This document shows, one piece after another, positions 11,420 to 21,600 of a stretch of DNA of 64,000 bases; position 1 is the stretch's first letter; each line of letters begins with the position of its first letter. This DNA is from Thozetella sp. PMI_491. Lineage: Eukaryota > Ascomycota > Sordariomycetes > Chaetosphaeriales > Chaetosphaeriaceae. Location: contig MU270040.1 of the NCBI GenBank assembly GCA_021432635.1, positions 442,323 to 506,322 of the forward strand. Reading direction: 5' to 3'. A program made the position numbers and the translations under genes. Under the pieces are notes generated by a model. The model saw only the letters and a program-made list of their open reading frames with translations, was not told where the DNA came from and made no database searches.

Positions 11420-13158
11420 ATGCTTGCGCAGCATCTTCGTCGCCTCCTATGTTATGTAGTATTATATATAGGTATTCCAGTGGCCTATATACTAGGCGTG
11501 TCTAGAGCCGCGTCGAAAGTCGTACTACGTCATTTGATTATACCATGCCTCACTGAATTCGTTCCCTTCGAGAAGAGGGACAGTGTCTGGCACCCTCCCT
11601 TCAGAGACACTTGCAAATTAGCAACAGGTTCGAGCAGCCTGCCTCCGGCTCTGATACAGATGCCTACGGCTCCCAACGACACATGCCTGTCTGGGACGTT
11701 CTATACCGCTAAGGCGGGTGATTCGTGCGATACGATTGCCACGACAAATAGTCTGGCTTCGGCAGCGCTCTACATGGCCAATCAAGAAGCCATAAGAGAC
11801 TGCACTGCGATCCCAGCAGGGGTGAAGCTGTGCTTGCCAGCAAGCTGCGATACGATATATGAGCTACAGAATGGCGATTCCTGCAGATCCATCGAGCAAG
11901 CAAATGCAACTGGCGCGCAGCTTCGGTGGGGCGACGTGCGAAAGTACAATCCATGGATCTCGCTCGAGTGCGACAACCTTCAAGCGGCCAGCAACATAGC
12001 ATACGGTCACATTCTTTGCCTTTCCCCGCAAAATGGGATTCACAACAGCAGCTTGTCGGGTGACTCTACTACCGTACCAGCCCCGGCCGATGGCTACGGC
12101 ACTGCCATCGTGGAGCCGCCGGCAGGTGTAACAGTCGCCCAGGGCACTACTCTGAACTGTGCCAAGTGGCACGTCGTGGTCCCAGACGACACTTGCGTTG
12201 TTATATGCATGGCAGACAAAACCACGGTCGCCATCTTCATGCAAGTCAACCCCTCACTCGGCACTGTCGCGGGAGATTGCACTAGTCACTTGCTCCGAGG
12301 GGTGGCATACTGCTCGCTCCCGTTCTATGGGTGGAATCAGATCCCAAATACCAACGACACAGGAGTTACATCAACCATGAGCACAGCATCAACAACCATA
12401 TCAACATCATCTACAACCAAAACATCAACTACGTCTATAATAACATCATCAACTACAACTGTGGTGCCTCCTGTACAGACAGGTACAACGCCCTCTCCGG
12501 ACGGGACCTGTGGCCCTGGGAGTAGTGGGGCCTATACATGTCTAGGATTGAAGTATGACGGTTGCTGCTCTATCTGGGGATACTGGTAAGGCGTTGGTAG
12601 AACTCACTGTTTTTTTTTTCAAGCTGAACTAATTGTTCTTTCTTTAGTGGTGGTGATTCCAACTTCTGTGGACCGGGCTGCCAACCCGGGTTTGGCAATT
12701 GCGGGGTCCCCTTAGTTGATGGGAGGTGTGGTAATCAACTGGATAGTCTTTTCACCTGTATAGGATTGAAATATGATTGTTGTTGCTTGGCTTTTAGTTA
12801 CTGGTAAGTTTCTTATCCTTCTTATTAAATTATATTAGGGACTCTTACTTAATTGCTTATCCTATAGTGGCGGTGATTTAAATATCTGTAGATCTGGCTG
12901 TCAAATGAGTTTTGGCAACTGCGGGATTCCCTTAGTCGACGGAACCTACAGTAGTTAGACTAATAGCCAGTATAGTTGCTTAGGCTTGAACTATGGTTGC
13001 TGTTGCTCGTTGTTTGGCTATTGGTATGTTATACTTTAGTAACTCATTCCGTACAAACTGAAGGCAGCTAACGTAGGATATCGTACAGTGGTGGGGACTC
13101 TAGATTCTGTGGAGCGGGTTGTCAGCACGGATTTGGGGCTTGCGATATTGTCTCCTGA
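11420..13158 (+). pseudogene. LysM / hevein-type chitin-binding protein with an in-frame TAG in its third hevein module
   Basis: Chitin-binding protein with an N-terminal hydrophobic segment (LCYVVLYIGIPVAYILGV). Three LysM-like units follow in exon 1, each with the GDSCDTI, GDSCRSI or DDTCVVI core. A Ser/Thr linker then leads to hevein (chitin-binding type 1) modules. Exons are 11420-12585, 12648-12803, 12868-13023 and 13089-13158. Each intron interrupts the same cysteine codon before GGD. The third module carries TAG at 12956-12958 and a Tyr where modules 1 and 2 have their first Cys. Reading stops after about 470 residues; the undisturbed frame would give 515. The shortened protein, with LysMs and two hevein modules, could still bind chitin. 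Such proteins shield hyphal chitin or suppress chitin-triggered immunity, or accompany chitinases; which applies here is unknown. Confidence 0.75.
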
Positions 13159-13577
13159 TTGGACTCATAGAAGAGAAAATACAGGACAATATAGCTGAAA
13201 CTTGCGGTGACCTAAACAGGCTGAGCACATAGCTTTGGTCATAGCCAGCTGATAGTCCCTTTTTTTAGTGTGTTTATTGCATATATTTCCACTCATACTA
13301 GGATGCGTGCCTCCTTACACCATCGTGCTTTATGTATATCAGGGAATTCGCTGCACAAGGTCCAGAGGATAAACCGAAGCTGGATACAGTGTCCAGTAGC
13401 TTCACTCGCACCGTGATGTACTTCATATACCGTGTATAAACTACATTTACACTGTGTCGTAAGCACGGTGACAGGCTCTTAGCAATAGATAAAATATACA
13501 CTGGAAATCAGCAGTATCGAGCAGCCGTCCTCTACCACTCTCTAACTCTCCCCCAACAATCGAGAAGCGAGAACACT
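13159..13577. other. Intergenic spacer
   Basis: About 420 bases between the LysM gene and the next plus-strand gene. It contains the latter's promoter and nothing else I can name. Confidence 0.35.
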
Positions 13578-14372
13578 ATGGCGCCCTTTGTTCCGATTGA
13601 TTATACGTACTATCGGTCTAGGCAGCAACATGGCATTGCTCGCAAGATATCCTTCTTTAACGCAAACACGAAACCTACTGTCTATCGGCATACCTGGGGA
13701 TTTACCGTCTTCCGGACAGTATATACCCCGGAATCGGATGAATTGTTCCCGATTCTATAGGCGCAGGTTGATCAGTGGCTTAAGTTTCAGCGGATTGGTG
13801 CGCAGCTTCGCACAGCACAGGACGACGAACAACCTGTCCGACAGTCGTTTCCGGAAGAGTTTTGGAGCAGGTATCGATCCGACGTCATTGAAGACAGGCA
13901 GGAACTGGATGGCGCGGACATGGAGACCGTGTTAAAGTACTTCCAGCGCTGGAGGTCTCAGATCGACGACTTCCAGGCGGGTATGGAATCTGGTCATCTG
14001 AGGTTCAGGAACTGCCTCATCGTTGATAATAACGCGTTAGAGTCATTCAAGAACCTACCCGAGACGCTACCTTTCCTTCCAGAAACTAGGTTCGAGAAAG
14101 GGCAAGCGTATCAAGAAGCGAAGAAAGCGGCACGTTCGCCCACTGTGCTAAAGGCGTGGGTCTGGGCACTCAACGAGGAACACGTGGAGGAGCGGCGGAT
14201 CTACGCGGGTCAGCCGGCATATATCGGTTGGTTGCGTGTCGATATTGGCCATCTAAACTACTATTGGGATGAAGTGTTTGCCACCCGCAGGGTATATTGG
14301 GGACAACCAGACAGAAGCGGGACCTTTTACTATCATCTGGTGGTCAAAACTGACGAGCTCCTGTACGAGTAA
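13578..14372 (+). pseudogene. Uncharacterised fungal protein gene split by an in-frame TAG
   Basis: The ATG at 13578 and the stop at 14370-14372 define one 264-codon frame with a single TAG at 13758-13760 (codon 61). The upstream part contains HTWGFTVFRTVYTPESDELF. The downstream part is open for 203 codons, is rich in charged and aromatic residues (W, Y, R, E), and ends with SGTFYYHLVVKTDELLYE. There is no signal peptide or membrane segment. I believe this belongs to a fungal lineage-specific family of unknown function, but I cannot name a domain. The frame is continuous across the stop and the amino-acid composition matches on both sides, so I read it as one gene with a point mutation. A shorter protein could start at 13920. 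Confidence 0.55.
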
Positions 14373-15386
14373 AAGTCGCTGTTACTGGGTGAATACAGAA
14401 TCTAGCCACCTGTCTAGCTTACACTAGACTGTGGTAGGCTGTAGTTCACACTTCCAGGATGATAATGCATACTGGGCCAGTTAGGGGCTAGCTTTACTTT
14501 GTGACGGCTAGAGGTGCCTCCTTTCCTATGTAAATAAGATTGTAAAGTAGCCAGACTCCCTTGGCAGTAGGTTTTATTAGGAAGAGCATCAACACGATTG
14601 TCAAGATTGCCACAGTACTATCGTATACGACAGGCGGTCAACGCTTATATGATAAAGTAATCATATCTTCCATGTCTCAGCCCAAGATCACAATGTACGG
14701 GAAAGAGCGAGGCCATGCAGACGGGGCCTAAGGCAGTGGCAAAGTTAGCGGTCGCCAGGATTTCGGAGACTTTAGCCCCAAGTCCTGGTGGCAAACTAGG
14801 CCTACCCTGGAACTCAAGATCAGCCCCGATAAGATAAGACAGGATATTATTTTAGGGGCTGCTTAATATAAGTAGCGCTAGCCTACCTATTATCTACTAC
14901 TTACTTTAAGACGTTTAGACTATAATAATACATTCTGGCCATAGTATTAGAAGTCGTGTTGTTCTTTTACGCCATGGCGCTAAGAATGCTATAGCAGCAA
15001 TACTGATATACAACAAGCCAAAGATTATTGTAGTACACCTGTGGAGCCTACAAACGAACTAAGGCATGGCAAAATCACAAACGTTCAAAAGGGTTATTCT
15101 CAAGGCTGTCCATCAACAAGGCTAATTATAAAGCGCTAATCATACAGTGAAAAGAGTTGCCAAGATTAAAGGACCACCACAGCAGCTGCATATATTTCCA
15201 ACTCATAGATAGCGTCCGACTTTCGGCACCGGCCCCAGAAATTGACAAGGTTTCCGCCTCGAAGTGAAAGAGACGATGTGCTAGTCGTGGCGATTATAAC
15301 GTCCAGCTTTTAGCAGAGTAAAGCCATCCAATCAGGTTAGGCATGCAGCACGGTGCTAGGCAACTTCCCATGGTGGCAATGGCCCC
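14373..15386. other. Gene-free stretch
   Basis: About 1 kb with frequent stops in all frames. It may contain worn transposon or gene debris, but I could not assemble a recognisable protein. No terminal repeats seen. Confidence 0.35.
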
Positions 15387-15671
15387 CTAGCAACCTTCAC
15401 CAGTAAAGAGCTCGCAATAAACGGCATCGCTGTTGGTCCCGTAGGCAGAGGCACCAAATCCAAAATTAAGGCAGTTTCCATTGCTCCAACTGATCCCAGG
15501 CCCATAAGCATACGTGTTGCAATTGTCGCTCCAATAGCAGTTCCAAATAAGTAGCGTCTGGTCCACAGCAGCAGTCAAACCCCCCTCCAGAATCTAAGCC
15601 TCAGCAACAGGCACATCCTCTGCAATAGCTACAGAAACAAGAGCAAGAAAGGTCGCTGCGGTGAACTACAT
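15387..15671 (-). pseudogene. Small secreted cysteine-rich protein gene with two in-frame TAG codons
   Basis: From the ATG at 15671 the frame runs 94 codons to the stop at 15387-15389. It is interrupted by TAG at codon 2 (15668-15666) and codon 26 (15596-15594). Between them lies a clear signal peptide, FTAATFLALVSVAIAEDVPV. Fungal secreted proteins often begin MQFT, so codon 2 was probably CAG. The mature part has five cysteines in short aromatic/Asn/Gly-rich contexts (WNCYWSDNC, NGNCLNF, VYCELF, GEGC), typical of a small effector-like or antimicrobial secreted protein. I do not recognise the family. A truncated product could start downstream but would lack the signal peptide, so it is probably inactive. 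Confidence 0.55.
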
Positions 15672-16440
15672 AATTATTGTTTAAGACAAGCATATATATC
15701 TGTGAAGGCATTAGCTATACGAGCGAATTCAAAAGTTCCACTGGCATAAGTAGAGCAACTAATCTCACATTTTCACTGAGTAGAATGCGAAGAAGTCTGA
15801 GCTGCAGAATACTCGACATCTTGACGAGATGAGAGCCCTTGTTTTATAGTCTGTCGCGGATCATCATCGTTTCTCCCACAAGCCGCACGATAAGTGTTAT
15901 TCGGCCCAGATTATCCTGAACGCATAGGCAAAGCGAAATTGAAAGACTTTAGAGTGAAAATCAGTCAATAGTCCATATTAGAAGCCCTAGAGCATTGTTT
16001 ATTTAGAATAATGGGGCCTGGCTTATCCTGAAAGCGTAGCCACAGCGACCTTGGCTGACTTTATACAATAGGAACTAGGCAACAACAATTCATGCAAGAA
16101 GTTGTAGAGTACTGTTGGTTTAGAATCATGAGGGCCTGGCAGAGCTTTTGCTGCTGTTGTGCTGGCGGCTCTGGCTGCTGGCTGCTCGCCGCCATCGTTT
16201 TCCTAGTGGTTAAGGGTAGACGGATCAAATTGTAATACCACGCACCTTGCTCTTGTATTAGCCACTTTACACACTGCGCTGCTTGCACAACCAGGGGGAA
16301 AAACGATGGGGGCACTGATATATTGACGTATACGTGGTGGTTTCGTATCATAAGTGACAGAAATTGATCCGTGCAGGAGTAAGATCGCCAGCTGTTTGGC
16401 TGCGAACCGCTTACTCCCTGACATATGGAGGGCCCCCACC
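15672..16440. other. Gene-free stretch
   Basis: Promoter region of the small secreted protein gene followed by unassigned DNA. A short stretch around 16140-16195 is rich in CTG/GCT repeats, but no ORF has family support. Confidence 0.35.
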
Positions 16441-16835
16441 CACTGGTAGGCCAGCCTCTACACGTTATACTTTTATTATAGAAGATAAATATAGATCTTA
16501 GCTTATAAACCTCTCTATATAAAGCTACTATAAAAAACCTATAATTTTATAATTAGAGGATATCTAAGCTAATATATAATATAAGTATTAATATTAAGAG
16601 ACTTTTTTTAGCCTAATACTTTATAAGACATCTAATAATTTATATAAAACTATAATAATTATAAAGGAGCTAAAGCTTAGAGAGTAAGAAAATATAGACT
16701 TTTAAAGCTATTACTAATACCTAAAAGAATTTAATAAGAAATCTCTATAGATTTTATTATAGACTTTTCTTTAAAAGAATATATAAAAATAATAAACTTA
16801 ATAATAATTATAAACTAATTAAATAAAAAATATAT
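16441..16835. repeat. Extremely AT-rich block, RIP-like relic
   Basis: About 390 bases composed almost wholly of A and T, with very frequent TA dinucleotides and no coding potential, sharply bounded by ordinary GC content. Blocks like this in ascomycetes are usually transposon copies mutated by repeat-induced point mutation, which turns CpA into TpA. The original element cannot be identified. Confidence 0.55.
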
Positions 16836-18534
16836 CTATTGAGAACGGGGAGCAGGAAGCAGAGCACGTGCGGAACAACCCACACACAACACCACCACCA
16901 TACACTCCGTAGCCTAGTAGCCACAGCGCGGAACCAATACCACGACCTTGCGATCCAGTTCGTAGGTAGGGCCGTTGAAGCAGCGTAAGTCTAGTGGTAC
17001 GTGGAAGAGGGCATGCCAATGCGAGATCCAACGAGTGCTGGGCTCTGACCAGGGCAGGTTGAACACGTAGGAATGGGGCGAAGCCCCGTAATGGTCGTAT
17101 AGACTGGTCTTGTGGTTGGTCTTGTCTAGGGAAACGAATGTATGAAGTTGATTGCTAGAATAATGGACTGATGGATCTTGATTGATTGATGACTTGATGG
17201 TCCTCCTCCCTGAGGTAGGACGGCAACCTTTAACTACTTATACAAATCGAGCTGGCATGGCCTGGTCAGACCAGGGTCTAGATCCACCATGCAGTTCCTC
17301 CCATACCAAGGCCACGCTGGGCGAAAAGAAAAATTCCACTGACTACCCCCAGCTCACTATGTGCTTTTACGATCAGGAGCTTTTCGCCGGCTCGCGATTA
17401 CTAATAGACTAAATAACTGCCGTGTTAGGCAACGAGTAACCTAGGCCAGACATTGTTGTCTGCTATATAATCTATACCTGAAAGCCTTGGGTCTAATCAA
17501 TTCGATATTAAAGTGCACTTGCACGAATATCAGGCCGTCTTGGAAATGGGTCAAACAATTTAACAGGATATGAACGTGGGCGATGTAAAGGATTTTTTAC
17601 TTAAAATGTGCACTTTCGTCGTGGCCGTTTAAAAGATTAAGTACTTCATGCCTATGTATCCGGCATTTTTGCCAACACTCCAGATTCCCTTCTCCAATAT
17701 TGGGGCCGGAACTCCAACGTCAAAACAGAGAGATAAATCCTACTTAGAACATGAAAGTGCCCCACTAGTAATCCTAGCAGTGTAGATGCATGTTCTAGTA
17801 GGAAACGCCTGTCTAGGATCATGATGGGACAGGTAGGCCCATATGTTAGGACGAGGGGTGCTGCTGGGAGGAAGGCATGTTATTCTGAAATTATGGGTAG
17901 TACTCGGTTAGTATGGAACGAAGGCGGTTATAATTCATGCAGCAAGGAAGAGCTAGCGGCAAGGGACATGCTGGAAGCTGCGCCACAGCTCTAGCCTTCC
18001 ATTTTGAAGGCAACATGGCATACAGGTAGGGTGCCTAGCTCGACATTTCCCGGCTAAATGAACACCACAGTTATTTTCTGAATATTTTCTGTCACAGCTG
18101 TTAGTCGCGGAAAGCGTTTTTAAATCACCACTCTGTTCCTTGCCCCTTATTATCTTACAAGCTCGTAGAAATATAGCTCGTGGTACCCTTAAAAGTGGCC
18201 GTGTAAGGGGTAAAGCTTAGAGAAGTTGATTCGAATCAGCTGATTTACTTGCAGGCACATAATGCCGGACGCAGAGTCAGATCTCTGGCGATACAACCGG
18301 AAAGCATGCTGAGGAGGTTGCTGTTGAATAATAGCGCTATGGCATGATCCTGGCTGCCTCCAAACTCAGCACAAATATCCAGACAACTGCTCTCGGTTAA
18401 AGCGCGCCTCCTCCATAGTCCCTTTCGGGTATGGAGTTCAGGCACTATATACGGAAATCAAGATTAAATAAGAACACCTGGGCAGGTATTGTTATATGTC
18501 GGTTAAATATGCCAAGGATGATTGTGGCAGCTTT
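16836..18534. other. Gene-free stretch, possibly transposon debris
   Basis: GC content returns to normal at 16836. The stretch 17040-17450, with ATTGATTGATTGATGA-like runs and several short inverted motifs, reminds me of a fungal LTR, but I found no paired copy or target-site duplication here. The remainder has no supported ORF. Confidence 0.3.
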
Positions 18535-20690
18535 CTAACTATTTCGCAATAACAGTGCCAGGGTGGACGAAATGAAACTAGCCATGAAGCCCGAGACTAA
18601 CGACGCGATTAGAAGCCACAAAATTTATTGGCAGTATCGCCTTCCAATGTTGATATAGGTTGCTAAACTTACTATATATGAACCTGAGGCAGTGCACAAA
18701 CGCTGCTAGAACAACGAACCTCGTCTCGCCTGTCAGCGCGGGAATCTGACTGAAATCCTTGGTCACCCTTTCGATGATCTGCAAAATTATCAGCCTAACT
18801 GGAGAAATATTGAGTAAGTGGATTTGATGGACACAACCTACATCTTGGCTGCCGGATCCCTGCAAAGTTCTTTCCAAGATGGACCTGAATGGTCGCTGAA
18901 CAATGGCAGTTGTGGCAGTCATAGCACAGATTGTACCCAGGCTAGATGAAAAGAAAAATAACCCAGTGCCTGCGGCGGTCTTGGATTTCTCCAAGAACGA
19001 CAAGGCGCTCACAAACGCCGATGAGAGCGCTATGCCCGTAGCGAAGCCACCAGGAATGATGTAAAGTGTCTCCCAGACTGACATGTTCGGGTTGCCGTTC
19101 CAGCGAAGCAGCAGGAGCGAGAAGGTCACGCAGGAGAGCGATCCGGAGCCTTTTAACAGACCCCTGAATTTTGAATATCTCCCAATGAAAATACCGGCAA
19201 ACAATGATCCCACAGAGCTGCATACGGTTGCTGGCAGCAGGTGCAATCCACTCCGCCCAGGGGACGCATCTTGGCTCACCTGGAGGTAGAGGGGCACGGA
19301 AAACATCAAGCCCACTTGAGAAAAAACCTGTAGGAACGTGATGCTATAGGAGAGTGCAACGTTCGTGAACGCTAGGATGCGGAAGTCGAAGATGGGCATT
19401 TTGGCGACTCTAAGCTCCCAGAAGGCCAGCCCGAGACCTACAACAACGAACAGTACTATCGATACGATACCTGAGGTCGACACGGACGAGTCTGCTCCGA
19501 GGCTTTCCAGGGAGGTTACAATGGCGATTACCCAAGAAATCGTGAGAAAAACGCCTACGAAGTCAAGTTTCTTCGCCTTGTCCCATAAGGATTGTTGTTT
19601 GACTGGTGGTGATGTAGGAAGGGTGCTGCTCCCGACCTCGGGCACTGCGAGCTGGGCCAATACTAAGGCGGCGGATAAGAGGAGCATTGGCACGCGGAAG
19701 TAGAACAAACTGGGGTTAAATTAGCACAAGATGCCTGAGTAGTGTCTCGCGGGCTGGTTTGTAATTACGTCTTCCATCCGAATACATCATATATCCAGCC
19801 ACCAACGGGGCCGCCTAAACTGCGTCCTGCTGTAGCGGCAACGTTGATATAAGAACGATACAGTGCAACATCCTTCTTCGCAACGAGGTCTAGCTGAGGG
19901 TTAGTATGCGCAGCAAGACATGGCGCCTCTGCCAGGGCCAGCCCTTGCCTGTGATGAGGATAGACGCTAATACTCGGACGATAGCACCTCCTACCCCGGA
20001 TAGGGCACGGCCGGCGATAAGCTGGGTGAATACGATACTGGAGCCGCTGGAGCATATGACGAGTCAGCTGTAGAAAAGCGCGGTAGCGCCAGGGTACTTT
20101 GTATCCTACCAAACCATGCAGCCGACGGTCAAAACCATATAGCCAAAAAGCAGCAATGCCTTTCTACCAAAAACATCGCTCAGCCGGCCACACTAGACAG
20201 AGGGCATGAGTCAATCACGTGCCATCAGGTACTGGAAAGGGCACGTACCAGAGGCTGCACTGACAGCAGACCAACAGTGTATGCACTAGCAATCCACCCG
20301 GCGTGGCTTAGGTTGTCGAACTTAGATGCGATGGGCGCCAGGGTAGCGAAGAGTATTGTGTTGTCAATACTTGCTAAGAGCTCGCCTAGGTTGCATTGAA
20401 TTAGCGTCTATGCCCGGGTCAACGGTAGCTTAAGGGGGGTGAGGTGGTTTGATAAAGTAAGGTGTGTGGAGGGGTCTAGGTCAGGTACCTAAGAGAAGCA
20501 ACAAGAGGATGCCACGGAATTGAGAACCGGTTAGGGCTACGGGTAGTCCGTTTCGCTCCTGCCGGTTGCCAAGCAGTGGCTGGCGTTCATTTGGTTGCGC
20601 CCCCAAATGGCCATTGTCATTGACTTCGGGGGATGGCTCGTTAGTGGGGTGTTCCATGGCCTCGACTGCATTATGAGTGGTGTGAGCCAT
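18535..20690 (-). CDS. Major facilitator transporter, DHA drug/basic amino acid antiporter-like (copy 1)
   Basis: Multi-spanning transporter of the plasma or vacuolar membrane. Eight exons join in frame: 20690-20489, 20385-20249, 20192-20110, 20046-19949, 19889-19769, 19709-18842, 18778-18673 and 18596-18535 (558 residues). The N-terminus carries ERQPLLGN, which resembles the dileucine/PLL sorting region of vacuolar members. The motifs are GELLASIDNTILFATLAP at TM1, GRLSDVFGRK (MFS loop 2-3) and AGRALSGVGGA followed by RSYINVAATAGRSLGGPVGG (motif C region). The fourth intron is a GC-AG intron. The gene is paralogous to the one at 38371-40257, sharing the first and last two intron positions and the 106-nt penultimate exon. 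It is divergent from the ACS transporter at 21601. The substrate is unknown; context suggests aromatic or sulfated organics. Confidence 0.85.
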
Positions 20691-21600
20691 CCCGGGAAGT
20701 CCAACGGTCTAAGTCCAGTATATTGAAGCTGGAATAGAGAAACGAGGAGCCAAGCAAGACAGGGTTATTCAATTTAGAAAGGCAACAGTCCCGAGCCGTG
20801 GCATAGAGCAGTGGTAGAGAGCAGTAATGCTACAGACAACAATATTTGCGCAGACGCCGGGCGGGAGCATGCACGGACGTGGTTCGGATGCGGAGCGGAT
20901 ATGGCACGGGAACGGGGACCCTTGGCCGGCGGATGTTTACAGTAGCCGATCCTGCCGGCTCTGGCCGTCCAAAGATAAGAGCTGCGAAGCCGCCGGCATG
21001 GGTCTTGGGGGGAGGCTGGTAGGCTTCACATCATGGTGGTCGTGCCTTAACGGCATAGGAAAGCAGGAGCCGGGAGAAGAGGGCTGGAGGTGGGTGTGTT
21101 CTGTGGCCGAGGTGGCGACAGCAACTGCCCACCTCAAAAGCGATCCACGTCACATAGTCATCATCCATTGGGCATACCAAGCCTCGAAATAAGACGAGCA
21201 AGATATCTACCTTTATACCAAGATGCTGATGTGTGCTCAAGGGGGTCCGAAGCTGGGGAAATATTTGGGGACCGAAGGAAGGTCGATTATACCAATGGGG
21301 GGATGCATAGGGATACAGACAGCGAGAATTGTAGGATTGTAGGCCGGGTGATACCAACGGTCCCCTGCCCCACCAGAAGAGATAGCGCTAACAGGAGAGA
21401 GACAGCACTAGTAGGCGGGGAGATAAGGCCCGGAACTGATACCCCAGGCGGGGTAAGATAGGTGCAGAGCCTTTAGCGCCAAGCACGCCCGCCCTAGGCT
21501 CTATAAATACGTAATGAGTGCTACTGGTTTTGGTCGGAACCGGTGCCCGGATGGTGATGATCACCGACTGGCCTTTCATTCCTATACCAACGCAAGCAAA
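20691..21600. promoter_or_regulatory. Divergent promoter between two transporter genes
   Basis: About 910 bases separate a minus-strand DHA transporter and a plus-strand ACS transporter. A TATAAATA-like sequence lies at about 21501, roughly 100 bases before the ACS start. No coding sequence is supported. This may be a shared control region. Confidence 0.4.

Noticed and set aside
10157-15671. Genome-wide reassignment of UAG to glutamine
   Set aside because: Genes elsewhere in the window (for example the sterol desaturase, aminotransferase and sulfatases) end normally at TAG, so UAG is a working stop codon in this organism.
20046-20110. TAG and TGA codons inside DHA transporter 1
   Set aside because: They lie within an intron with GTAGG donor, CTGAC branch point and CCAG acceptor; splicing yields the expected MVCGSS...QLIAGRALSG sequence.
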